Assembly (NCBI GenBank): GCA_964631605.1
Contig: CAZVYG010000007.1
Location: 1 to 64,000 of the forward strand
From: JARKQH01 sp964631605
Lineage (GTDB): Bacteria > Verrucomicrobiota > Verrucomicrobiia > Limisphaerales > UBA8199
Reading direction: 5' to 3'
DNA length: 64,000 nucleotides
Position numbers and translations under genes: made by a program. Of this stretch, positions 16,566 to 24,332 are shown piece by piece. The notes below the pieces were generated by a model, which was not told the DNA's origin, made no database searches, and was given only the letters and a program-made list of their open reading frames with translations. The stretch's first letter is position 1. Each line of letters begins with the position of its first letter.

Positions 16566-17564
16566 ATGCAAGTACGTTTGTTTGAAAGGCTGGCTTTGGC
16601 CGGCCTCATGGGTGTTGTTGCGTTCGCGGCCACGGCCGCCGTCATTCAGGAGGATTTCAGTTCCGCCCCCGCCGACCGCGGTTGGCGCGTCCACGGTGAT
16701 ACCAACCTCTTCCACTGGAACTCAACCAACGGGAACCTGGAAGTCACCTGGGATTCCTCGCGCTCCAACAGTTACTTCTGTCTCCCGCTGCCCGATACCC
16801 TGACGGACGCTGACGATTTCAGCCTGTCGTTCGATTTGCGGCTCAGCAATGTTGTGGCCGGGATAAACCCAGCCAAACCCAACCCGTTCCAGCTTTCGCT
16901 GGGCTTCTGCAATCTCGCCCAGGCCACCGCCCCGGGTTTCGTCCGAGGGACGGGATTCGAATCGCCCAACCTGGTCGAGTTCAGCTATTTTCCGGATCCG
17001 GGTCCCCCCTGGCTCTGGGGGCCGTCCCTGACGGCTACGATGATAGACTGGACCGCGACCAACTGGTCGGTCGGCGGTTTCGCCCCGGTCGGCTTAAGCA
17101 CCGAGACCGTCTATCGCGTGGCCTTGAATTACTCCGCCAGCAACCGCGTTTGGCGCACGACCCTTCTGCGCGACGGACAACCCTGGCTGACGGTGGATGA
17201 CGCGATGGCGGGCACGGCGTTTCTTGGGTTCCAGGTGGACCACGTTGGCGTGCTGAGTTACAGCGACGAAGGCCAGGACCCCTATTACTCGGGCTCCATC
17301 CTGGCTCACGGCACGGTGGACAACGTCGTGATTACCGCACCGTCCGCCGTGAGCCAATGTGCCGGCCACCTCACCGGCGGACAATGGGAGACGGCTTTTC
17401 GGAGCCGCAGCCACTGGCTCTATCAGCTCGAGCGCTCCGTGAGTTTCCAATCCTGGAGCCCGGTCGGTGACGCTGCGCCCGGAAGCGGAGGGACGCTCGT
17501 TTTGCGGGACCCCAGCCCGCCTGCGGGCGCGGCCTTCTACCGGGTAAAGGCGTGGAAGCCCTGA
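16566..17564 (+). CDS. Secreted beta-sandwich (LamG-like) protein under the cobalamin riboswitch
   Basis: A 332-residue secreted protein of unknown function. The start at 16566 gives a clear signal peptide (MQVRLFERLALAGLMGVVAF, cleavage near ATAAV). The mature part begins IQEDFSSAPADRGWRVHGD, followed by alternating beta-strands typical of concanavalin-like lectin folds (DDFSLSFDLRLSNV, VYRVALNYSASN, TAFLGFQVDHVGVLSYSDEG, GTVDNVVIT). The C-terminal 60 residues (YQLERSVSFQSWSPVG ending GAAFYRVKAW) are a module found at the end of many secreted Verrucomicrobia proteins. No TonB box, BtuB barrel or corrinoid-enzyme motif is visible. The pseudopilin-like gene follows after seven bases, so both should respond to B12. 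Confidence 0.75.
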   Translation: MQVRLFERLALAGLMGVVAFAATAAVIQEDFSSAPADRGWRVHGDTNLFHWNSTNGNLEVTWDSSRSNSYFCLPLPDTLTDADDFSLSFDLRLSNVVAGINPAKPNPFQLSLGFCNLAQATAPGFVRGTGFESPNLVEFSYFPDPGPPWLWGPSLTATMIDWTATNWSVGGFAPVGLSTETVYRVALNYSASNRVWRTTLLRDGQPWLTVDDAMAGTAFLGFQVDHVGVLSYSDEGQDPYYSGSILAHGTVDNVVITAPSAVSQCAGHLTGGQWETAFRSRSHWLYQLERSVSFQSWSPVGDAAPGSGGTLVLRDPSPPAGAAFYRVKAWKP

Positions 17565-17571
17565 GGCTGAA

Positions 17572-18327
17572 ATGGCTGCGGCGAAAGCACCGCTGAGGCT
17601 GCCGAAAGCGTTCACGCTTGTGGAGCTGCTGGTGGTCCTGGCGATCATCGCCATTCTCGCCGCCCTGCTTCTGCCCGCGCTGGGCCGCAGCCGGGAGTCG
17701 GCCCGGCGCCTCAAGTGCGTCAGCAACCTGCACCAACTGGGCCTGGCCATCCAAATGTACTGGGACGATAACCACGGCGAATGCTTTCGCTACGGCGGCG
17801 CCTACACCAACGGCGGACAGCTTTATTGGTTCGGTTGGATGGGGCCCGGGCCGGAAGGCCAGCGCGTGTTTGATGCCGGACAGGGAGTCCTGTTTTCGTA
17901 CCTTCAGGGCAGGGGAGTCGAGCTCTGTCCGGCGTTCAACTATGGATCGGCACAAGTCAAACTCAAGGCGGCCGGGGGGTCTTACGGCTATGGTTACAAC
18001 TTGGCGTTGGCGGGCGCCCCCGCGTCTCCGCCTGTAAAAGTCAGCCGGCTGCCTGATCCCGCAGGCACCGCCTTGCTGGCGGATGCCGCCCAGGTGAACA
18101 CATGGCAGGCGCCCGCCTCCCGCAGCAACCCCATGCTCGAGGAGTGGTATTACATTGACAACAACACCAACCAGCCCAACACCCACTTCCGGCACGGGGG
18201 ACGGGCCAACGTCCTGTTCACCGACGGCCACACCGGCCCCGAGAAGTTCGTTCCCGGCTCGATTGATCCCCGCCTCCCAAGCCAGTTGGTCGGCCGGCTG
18301 CGGCCCGATATTCTGGACCTCGAGTAG
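17572..18327 (+). CDS. Prepilin-like (type II secretion pseudopilin-type) protein, second gene of the B12-riboswitch operon
   Basis: A 251-residue protein with a short basic leader (to PKA) and the prepilin N-methylation helix FTLVELLVVLAIIAILAALL. The cleavage position has Ala at -1 instead of the usual Gly, as in many proteins of this phylum; Glu at +5 is kept. The globular part contains RRLKCVSNLHQLGLAIQMYWDD and ends with HFRHGGRANVLFTDGHT, the H-x9-DG class motif of the Planctomycetes/Verrucomicrobia prepilin-like families. These proteins are inner-membrane anchored and may assemble into pseudopili. GAGG lies in the seven-base gap to the upstream gene, so the two are coupled. No secretion ATPase or secretin lies in this window. 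Confidence 0.85.
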   Translation: MAAAKAPLRLPKAFTLVELLVVLAIIAILAALLLPALGRSRESARRLKCVSNLHQLGLAIQMYWDDNHGECFRYGGAYTNGGQLYWFGWMGPGPEGQRVFDAGQGVLFSYLQGRGVELCPAFNYGSAQVKLKAAGGSYGYGYNLALAGAPASPPVKVSRLPDPAGTALLADAAQVNTWQAPASRSNPMLEEWYYIDNNTNQPNTHFRHGGRANVLFTDGHTGPEKFVPGSIDPRLPSQLVGRLRPDILDLE

Positions 18328-18338
18328 GGCCGGACGGA

Positions 18339-18944
18339 TCAGAGTTCCTTGAGCCGGATGTTGCGGAACTCGACTTTCATCTTCAGCCCGCCGTGAATCT
18401 GGAGGCCGATCGGCGCCGCTCCGGAGAATTTGGGATCGGTATAAGTCGAAATTTTTTGGCCGTTGAGCCAGACGGTGAAAGTATCCCCTTTGGCCTCAAG
18501 GCGGAAGCGGTTCCAGTCTCCCGGTTTGAAATACTTCTCGAACTCTTTGGCCTGTCCCGCCTCGGGGTAGCGTTCCTTGCCGCCGGTATAAAAGGATCCG
18601 GTCAAGTCCCGTTTCAGGCTCCGCGAGACGCCGAACTGCACTTGCAGCTCGGGCTGGCGAAAAAGATAGCCGCTATCAATTTCCCCAGACCACCGCACCT
18701 CACTCTCGAGGATGAAATCCTTGTAGGATTTTACCGTTCTAAGCACGTGGCCGGTGAGCTTTTCGTCGTTTTCCCCGACCAGAACGCCATCCACCACCTT
18801 CCAGAAAGGATTCGGGTCGGGAACCTGCCAGCCAGTCAGGTCTTTGCCGTTGAAGATCGGCTCCAAGTCAGCCGCCCGGGCGGCTGGAGCGGAACCTAAC
18901 AGTGCGCAGAGGACAAGGGCCATGAGGTAAGTTTGTGCTTTCAT
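18339..18944 (-). CDS. Secreted DUF1080 (3-keto-disaccharide hydrolase-like) protein
   Basis: A 201-residue secreted single-domain protein. The signal peptide ends near PAARA, and the DUF1080 domain fills the rest: EPIFNGKDLTGWQ at the start, FWKVVDGVLVGENDE, YKDFILESEVRW, IDSGYLFRQPELQVQ, DWNRFRLEAKGDTFTVWLNGQ and PIGLQIHGG. The fold is LamG-like. Some members hydrolyse 3-keto-glycosides made by Gfo/Idh/MocA-type oxidoreductases, which fits the Tat-exported oxidoreductase at 11326, but that link is inference. It is convergent with the pseudopilin-like gene (11-base gap) and 145 bases downstream of the DUF4838 gene. Confidence 0.9.
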   Translation of the reverse strand: MKAQTYLMALVLCALLGSAPAARAADLEPIFNGKDLTGWQVPDPNPFWKVVDGVLVGENDEKLTGHVLRTVKSYKDFILESEVRWSGEIDSGYLFRQPELQVQFGVSRSLKRDLTGSFYTGGKERYPEAGQAKEFEKYFKPGDWNRFRLEAKGDTFTVWLNGQKISTYTDPKFSGAAPIGLQIHGGLKMKVEFRNIRLKEL

Positions 18945-19089
18945 CGTTTGTTGTTTTGTCAGTGGTTAAAACGTAAATCAGGCGACGCGGCCGGCAATCC
19001 AAAAATTCAGGGCTCAATTTGTTTTTGCGAGGAACATGGGCGAGAAACGATTCTCAGGGAGCCTGGGGCGTGGCCGGCGGCACTCAAAA

Positions 19090-20868
19090 TCATTCGGCGC
19101 CCATTTTCTTCGCCCATTGATCCAGCGTTTGCCCCTCGCTGATGTGGCTGATGCCGGTTTTGCGCGCGATTTCGAGGAAGCGTTTGAGCAGCTCGGCCCG
19201 GGCGTCCCCCTCGACGCGATTGGTGGCCAGTTGCACGTACCACACCGGCAGGCGGGCAACCTGCACCCGAAAACGGACGGCGTCATCCCCGGCGGCTTTT
19301 TCGGCTTGGGCAAGGAGGGCGTCGGCTTCACTGAGGAATTCAGGTTTGAGGTAAACCGCCCTCGGGGAATCAAAAATATGGGCGTGGACCTTCCCGTCCT
19401 GGACCTGACGGTGGAGCAGTTCGAGATAGGCGCGGATTTTCTCCGCCGCACGGCCATAGTAGGCGGACAGGAATTCGTCCTCATGCCGCCGCAGATCGGT
19501 GTCCGGATTCCACAACAGCTTTGCCAGCAGATAAGCGCGCAGTGGACCCATTTCCCCAAAGCCGCCGGGCGAGTAGTTGCCCTGTTCGAACAGCCCCTTC
19601 ACCCCGTGGGCCACGAAGAATTGGACGTTCGGCTGGATGGCGTTGAAGTTCGGAAAGGGCTGCTGGTAGTGCGCAAAGTTCGGCGTGTAATCCCACACGT
19701 AAAGCAACGGTGCCACCGGCTGCCAGGCGACGATGTCCTCCCGGAAACGGCGATTGGCTTCCGAGTCACAACTCGCCAGCGGATGGGCAAAGCAGCATTC
19801 AATCGAGCAGAGTCGTATAATCACGTTGCTTCTCGGACGGATCGTTTTGGGCGGTTTGCGGGTATATTGATACGCCAGCGTGTCAATGCGCACGTTCGGA
19901 TGGTCCGTTTCGATATCCTGGGCGATCGTATTGACGAAGCGCAGCAGCGAAGCGCAGGGACTGCCTTCGGCGTCATCCAAGGCTTTGCAGGACTCACACT
20001 GGCACCACTTGCCGACATCGTTTTGCGATACGCTGATGATGCTTGCCTCGGGATGCTCCCGAATCCATTGCCTCACTCGTGCAATGGCCAGCTTGACGAC
20101 CTCGGGGTTGGAAAGACAGCGTTGCACATACCCTCCCACGCGCTGGCCATTAATGTAAGGAAAATACTCCGGATGCTCCTTGAAGAGATCCGGGGGCACC
20201 AAACTGTCGAAACTGTGCACAAAGGGGAAGTACACCACGCGCCGCCCGCCGTGTTTGTCCCCCAGCGGGTAATGGTGGCCATTGAGCCGGTGCCTCGCCG
20301 CGAAATCCGCGTTGCGCATCATTTCGGTCCAGAAAACTTCCCGATATTCCAGCGCCGGAACGCGCGTTTCCCCCAAGTCAGGCAGAATGACGCGGTTGGT
20401 GCGGGGGACTTGTTCCAATTCGGGTGTAAACCAGCGCACCCCGAGCTTCTCCTCCAGCAGCGTGTAAACTCCGTAGAGTGTCCCCCGGGGTTTGCCGCCC
20501 GCAATGACCAGCCGGGGACCCCGGGTCTCGAGCGTGAATCCATCTGTCCCGAGTTTTTTCCAATCCGGCACCGCCTCGAGCTTGCGGAGATGGGCATTGT
20601 CGCCCAGCAGGATGTCATTCGTTCCCGGTGGTTCCGAATCCTTGACGATGGGCAGTTTTACGCCGGTGATTTTCTCCAGGTAACGTTGCAGCTCCTCGGC
20701 GGCGTAAGCCTCGGAGGGAATCGCCTCCGCCGCCACTACAACCCGATAACTGCTTCGGCCTTCATCCACCAGGGTGACTGCGGCATATCCGGGACGGGCG
20801 GCAGCCGCAAGCAAGAGCACTAGCGCGAGGAGTTCCAGGCCACGGGTAGGAAAATGCTGTGTCAGCAT
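19090..20868 (-). CDS. Secreted DUF4838 family protein (glycosidase-like)
   Basis: A 592-residue secreted protein. The ATG at 20868 gives a signal peptide (LELLALVLLLAAAARPGYA); an upstream frame extension adds 45 residues with no merit. The N-terminal 130 residues resemble the alpha-glucuronidase/GH20 helper domain (EAYAAEELQRYLEKITGVKLPI, TDGFTLETRGPRLVIAGGKPRGTLYGVYTLLEEKLGVRWF). The DUF4838 barrel region follows, with EYFPYINGQ, ISVSQNDVGKWCQCESC, DTLAYQYTRKPPKTIRPRSN and YVWDYTPNFAHYQQPFPNF. The family is associated with glycan degradation, but catalysis is unproven. It is probably in one unit with the DUF1080 gene. Confidence 0.88.
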   Translation of the reverse strand: MLTQHFPTRGLELLALVLLLAAAARPGYAAVTLVDEGRSSYRVVVAAEAIPSEAYAAEELQRYLEKITGVKLPIVKDSEPPGTNDILLGDNAHLRKLEAVPDWKKLGTDGFTLETRGPRLVIAGGKPRGTLYGVYTLLEEKLGVRWFTPELEQVPRTNRVILPDLGETRVPALEYREVFWTEMMRNADFAARHRLNGHHYPLGDKHGGRRVVYFPFVHSFDSLVPPDLFKEHPEYFPYINGQRVGGYVQRCLSNPEVVKLAIARVRQWIREHPEASIISVSQNDVGKWCQCESCKALDDAEGSPCASLLRFVNTIAQDIETDHPNVRIDTLAYQYTRKPPKTIRPRSNVIIRLCSIECCFAHPLASCDSEANRRFREDIVAWQPVAPLLYVWDYTPNFAHYQQPFPNFNAIQPNVQFFVAHGVKGLFEQGNYSPGGFGEMGPLRAYLLAKLLWNPDTDLRRHEDEFLSAYYGRAAEKIRAYLELLHRQVQDGKVHAHIFDSPRAVYLKPEFLSEADALLAQAEKAAGDDAVRFRVQVARLPVWYVQLATNRVEGDARAELLKRFLEIARKTGISHISEGQTLDQWAKKMGAE

Positions 20869-20875
20869 GCGCGCC

Positions 20876-20904
20876 AGCCTGCGTCGCTCAATCCCCCTTG
20901 TAAA
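20876..20904 (-). promoter_or_regulatory. Candidate promoter of the DUF4838 gene
   Basis: On the minus strand TTTACA (20899-20904), a 17-base spacer, and CAGGCT (20876-20881), seven bases before the ATG at 20868. The -35 is good and the -10 poor. The arrangement matches the short-leader pattern seen at other genes in the window and supports the start at 20868. Confidence 0.3.
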
Positions 20905-20999
20905 GCCGTAATTCAGCGCGCCCGACTCTTTGCTCCCCGCTCCGTGTTCCATGCCGGACGAATTCCAAAGAGGGTCCGTAAGGTTCTGCGGATGCGGAT

Positions 21000-21920
21000 T
21001 CACCTGGCCATGGCCCTGGCAGTTTCAACGTCGCGGGCGATTTGCCGTTGCAGCTCGGCCAGCGAAGGGAACCGGCGCTCGTCCCTGATCCTGGACACGA
21101 ACATCAGTTCCAATTCCTGGTCGTAAAGGTCGCCGCTAAAGTCCAGCAGGTGCGCCTCCACCCGTACTGGCGGTGCGGGCTGTTCGACCGTGGGGCGGGT
21201 CCCGATGTTGACCACCGCTGGATAATGGTCTCGTCCGACTTGAGCCTGGGCAAAATAGACGCCGTTGGGAGGCAGGGCCAGGCCGGTGGTCTCGAGGTTG
21301 GCGGTCGGAAACCCCAACTGGCGGCCCAGTTTGTCTCCCCGGATTACCGTTCCGGCGAGGGAATAGGCGCGGCCGAGCATCTGGCTCGCCTTATCGAGTT
21401 GACCCGCGCGAATCGCGGCGCGAATGCGGGTGCTGCTGATGGTTTGGCCGTCCAGCGCCACCGCCGCCATGCCGTGCACCTTGAAGCCCAGTTCTGCGCC
21501 CAGCTTTTTCAGCAGGGCCACGTTCCCCGAACGTTTCGCTCCAAAAACAAAATTGGCCCCCACACACAGGCTGATGACCGGCTCGAGGTCGCGGGCTAGC
21601 CGGCGGACGAATTCCTCGCCGGTTTGACGGCTGAACGCGCGGTCAAAGTGGATCAGCCACACGGCGTCCGCGCCCAGGCCCTTGATGCCGCGCAGCTTTT
21701 GCGGCAGCGAGTAAATCAGCGGCGGCACCCGGTCCGGCGCCACGATCGTGTTGGGGTGCGAATCGAACGTGATCACCAACGACCGGGCGTTGTGCTGGCG
21801 CGCGTCGGTGACGGTTTGGCGAATGATTTGTTGATGGCCGAGATGAACACCATCAAAAAAACCGATCGCCACACACACCGGCCCCAGCTTCGCCTCGCTC
21901 GCGGAGTGAATCAGCCTCAT
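21000..21920 (-). CDS. ribF: Bifunctional riboflavin kinase / FAD synthetase
   Basis: A 306-residue RibF that phosphorylates riboflavin to FMN and adenylylates FMN to FAD. The N-terminal nucleotidyltransferase has the (H/T)xGH signature GFFDGVHLGHQQII, plus TFDSHPNTIV, FVRRLARDLEPVISLCVGANFVFGAKRSGN and the ISSTRIRAAIRAG block. The C-terminal kinase has GTVIRGDKLGRQLGFPTANLE and GVYFAQAQVG. It lies downstream of truB on the same strand, a frequent bacterial pairing. Its ATG overlaps the stop of a 33-codon open frame in the gap. I find no FMN riboswitch. Confidence 0.97.
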   Translation of the reverse strand: MRLIHSASEAKLGPVCVAIGFFDGVHLGHQQIIRQTVTDARQHNARSLVITFDSHPNTIVAPDRVPPLIYSLPQKLRGIKGLGADAVWLIHFDRAFSRQTGEEFVRRLARDLEPVISLCVGANFVFGAKRSGNVALLKKLGAELGFKVHGMAAVALDGQTISSTRIRAAIRAGQLDKASQMLGRAYSLAGTVIRGDKLGRQLGFPTANLETTGLALPPNGVYFAQAQVGRDHYPAVVNIGTRPTVEQPAPPVRVEAHLLDFSGDLYDQELELMFVSRIRDERRFPSLAELQRQIARDVETARAMAR

Positions 21921-22018
21921 ATTTCACCGGGGCCGCGCGCCTTGAAACCGGCCGGGGCCGGGTCGGCGGCGTTGCGGGCCGTCATGCCCTGCCACGGGTT
22001 GTCTTTTTCGCCTTCCAT
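21917..22018 (-). other. Possible 33-codon ORF filling the truB-ribF gap
   Basis: An ATG at 22018 opens a 33-residue frame (MEGEKDNPWQGM and onward) that ends exactly on the ribF start (ATGA overlap). It could serve only to couple ribF translation to truB. The frame stays open further upstream inside truB in another register, and in GC-rich DNA such frames arise by chance. No homology is recognisable. Confidence 0.2.
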
Positions 22019-22023
22019 GGCTG

Positions 22024-22749
22024 TCACGCGCGGGCCAGTTTCAGGAACGGAATCACCCGCTTCTCCAGGTCGCGCGGACTCCACTTGAGGATTTCCTCGA
22101 ACGGCACCGCGTCCGCAACATCGAACTTGCCCGACGCGGTTCTTCGAAGGGTCGCCAGGTGGGCGCCGCAGCCCAGTTTTTGCCCCAGTTCGTGCGCCAC
22201 GCTGCGGACGTAGGTCCCCTTGGTGCACGCAATCTTGAACCAGCCCATGGGTTCCTCGTAGGCCGTAAAACGGAAACTGTAAATGTGAACCAGGCGCGGC
22301 TCGCGCTCCACTTCCACCCCCTTGCGGGCCAGTTTATAGAGCGGCACGCCGTCCTTCTTGACAGCGGAAACCATCGGCGGCGTCTGCATCAGGTCGCCAA
22401 CGAACTCCGCGGCCGCCTCGTTCAGTTGCTCAAGCGTCAGGGGCGGCACCGGCAGCGAGGCCACCAACTCGCCCGCGGCGTCATAACTGTCGGTCGTCTC
22501 TCCAAATTTCATCGTCCCCTCGTACACCTTGTCGTCGGACATCAGCCGCTCGGACAGTTTGGTTCCCCGTCCGAGCACAATGATCAGCAGCCCGGTCGCA
22601 TTGGGATCGAGCGTGCCGCAATGCCCCACCTTTTTTATCCCAAATTGGCGCCGGATCACATCCACCACGTCATGGGAGGTGGGCCCGGCCGGTTTGTCTA
22701 TCAGGATCGCGCCGTCCAGCGCGGTAAATTCTTGCATCATGCGTGACAT
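22024..22749 (-). CDS. truB: tRNA pseudouridine-55 synthase TruB
   Basis: About 241 residues. TruB converts U55 of the T-arm in tRNAs to pseudouridine. Motifs: ILIDKPAGPTSHDVV near the N-terminus and HCGTLDPNATGLL with the catalytic Asp (GTLDP). MKFGETTDSYDAAG, QTPPMVSAVKKDGVPLYKLARKG and GTYVRSVAHELG follow. The C-terminal part is short with no clear PUA domain, as in the TruB_C-type bacterial form. Start choice is uncertain among ATGs at 22749, 22740 and 22737; all give the same domain. A further upstream extension to 22815 overlaps the divergent gene's promoter and is unlikely. Confidence 0.95.
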   Translation of the reverse strand: MSRMMQEFTALDGAILIDKPAGPTSHDVVDVIRRQFGIKKVGHCGTLDPNATGLLIIVLGRGTKLSERLMSDDKVYEGTMKFGETTDSYDAAGELVASLPVPPLTLEQLNEAAAEFVGDLMQTPPMVSAVKKDGVPLYKLARKGVEVEREPRLVHIYSFRFTAYEEPMGWFKIACTKGTYVRSVAHELGQKLGCGAHLATLRRTASGKFDVADAVPFEEILKWSPRDLEKRVIPFLKLARA

Positions 22750-22829
22750 CCATGCTGCCAGTTCCCCCGGCCAATGGCGAGCGCCAAAAAGTACGCGCCA
22801 AGTCCGCATGGACATGCGCCCTCACACGC

Positions 22830-22858
22830 TTGTCGTCCGGCCTCCGGCTTGATACGCT
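22830..22858 (+). promoter_or_regulatory. Candidate promoter abutting the start of the Tat-exported isomerase-like gene
   Basis: TTGTCG (22830-22835), a 17-base spacer and TACGCT (22853-22858), five bases before the ATG at 22864. This supports that start over an in-frame ATG at 22774 and predicts a leaderless mRNA. Confidence 0.45.
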
Positions 22859-22863
22859 GGCTT

Positions 22864-24324
22864 ATGAACTTTCAATTGGACCGCCGGAGCTTTCTCAAAT
22901 CCACGGCTGCGTTCGCAGCCTTCGGCCTGATGCCGCTCGGGGGGCTGGCCGCGGAGGCAACCACGCTGAACTGTTGTTCGCGCAAAAAGAAGCCCGCCCG
23001 GCTTCGAGGCGCGTTCTTTTATCCGCCGGCAGAGGTGGTGCTGGCCGGGCGCAACGAGGATTCCTGGAGCCAGCACGAGTGGTTCACGTGGCCGGGCAAC
23101 CAGTTCCAGCCGGAACGGCAGCAGGCGAAATTCCTGGCCAAACTGCGCGAGATCACGGCCGGCCTGGACCTCTCGCTCGCCCTCGAGGAAAAACCGATCT
23201 ATACCGACGCCGCCATCCGCGAATTCATCAACAGCCTCGCAGACGACCGTCCGGATGCGCTTCTCTTATTCAATTTCTGGAACAGCTTCAGCGCCAAGCT
23301 GCGGCCCATCCTGGACGCCTGGAAAGGCCCGATCATTCTCTACCACCCGGTGGGAGCCAATCACCAGTTGCCGCCCGAATACTTTCGCACCGCGCCGCGG
23401 CTGCAATACATCCATTCGATTGAGAACTGGGAGAGCCTTGAGCGCGGCTTGAGGGCGGTCCACGCGATGACCCGCCTGGGCCAGAGTCGGCTCCTGCGGG
23501 TGTCCGGCCGGACCCAAAAGGAGAGCGACGCGGTCGAACCCTGCTTCGGATTGCCCATCCACACCGTGCCCGCCGACCAGTTCAACCAGATTTACGACGA
23601 TACCGTCGTCACGCGCGATATGGAACGGCTGGCGCGGTTGGTGCGACGCAACGCGCGCCGCGTGACGGATCTGGCGGATGAGGCCTTCCAGGATGCGGTG
23701 CGGGCGCACCTGGCGGTGCAGGAGATCATGAACCGGCACCAGGCTGATGCCATTACCATCGAATGCCTCTTCCTCAAACATCGCAAACCGTGCCTGAGCT
23801 TTGCCCTGAACAACGGCAACCTGGTCCCTTGCGGCTGTGAGAACGATCTCAACGCCACCCTGACTCTCATGCTCGGGGCCTGTTGTTTTGGGCGGGGCGG
23901 TTTCCAGCACAACCCGGAATTTGACACCGAACAGAACCTCTACTTCGCCTCGCACTGCACCTGCACCACCCGCTTGCACGGTCCGCGCGGGAAGGAGGCC
24001 ACCTACGACCTGCGCCCGTTTTTCCATCAAATGCCAAAAACCCTGGCCCTGGACGTCCAATGGCCGGCCGGCGAAACCGTCACGCTCTGCAAATACCAAT
24101 CCGGCAAAAACCTGCTCGACGCGTGGCAGGGCCGGGTGGTGTCTTCGCCCGCCTGTCCGCCCACCGGCGGATGCGCAACGCGGGTTCTTGTCAAGTTGGA
24201 AGACGTCAAGGATGTTTGCTCGGTCTATGCGGGGCCGCATCCGATCCTCTACTGCGGGGGCTGGGCGGGCCACCTCAAGACCCTGGCCCGACTTTACGGC
24301 TTGGAAATCAAGACCAACGTCTGA
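22864..24324 (+). CDS. Tat-exported L-fucose/L-arabinose isomerase-fold protein
   Basis: A 486-residue protein with a twin-arginine signal (DRRSFLKST, then FAAFGLMPLGGLAA). The body follows the fucose/arabinose isomerase-like fold: an N-terminal Rossmann-like half (RPDALLLFNFWNSF, GPIILYHPVGANHQ) and a C-terminal half (ADAITIECLFLKHRKPCLSF, CGCENDLNATLTLMLG, YFASHCTCTTRL). The Glu, Asp and His of these blocks sit where metal ligands lie in the isomerases. Classical members are cytosolic; export through Tat implies folding, and perhaps metal loading, before secretion. Several Cys pairs (LNCC, CGC, ACC, CTC) stand out. Activity is unproven. Confidence 0.75.
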   Translation: MNFQLDRRSFLKSTAAFAAFGLMPLGGLAAEATTLNCCSRKKKPARLRGAFFYPPAEVVLAGRNEDSWSQHEWFTWPGNQFQPERQQAKFLAKLREITAGLDLSLALEEKPIYTDAAIREFINSLADDRPDALLLFNFWNSFSAKLRPILDAWKGPIILYHPVGANHQLPPEYFRTAPRLQYIHSIENWESLERGLRAVHAMTRLGQSRLLRVSGRTQKESDAVEPCFGLPIHTVPADQFNQIYDDTVVTRDMERLARLVRRNARRVTDLADEAFQDAVRAHLAVQEIMNRHQADAITIECLFLKHRKPCLSFALNNGNLVPCGCENDLNATLTLMLGACCFGRGGFQHNPEFDTEQNLYFASHCTCTTRLHGPRGKEATYDLRPFFHQMPKTLALDVQWPAGETVTLCKYQSGKNLLDAWQGRVVSSPACPPTGGCATRVLVKLEDVKDVCSVYAGPHPILYCGGWAGHLKTLARLYGLEIKTNV

Positions 24325-24332
24325 CGGGCGGC

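Noticed and set aside
19036..20823. A 595-codon plus-strand frame opposite the DUF4838 gene
   Set aside because: The minus strand has a signal peptide and DUF4838 motifs; the plus-strand product shows no domain.
21921..22023. FMN riboswitch upstream of ribF
   Set aside because: The gap is only 103 bases and lacks the conserved FMN-box segments; ribF is downstream of truB in an operon.
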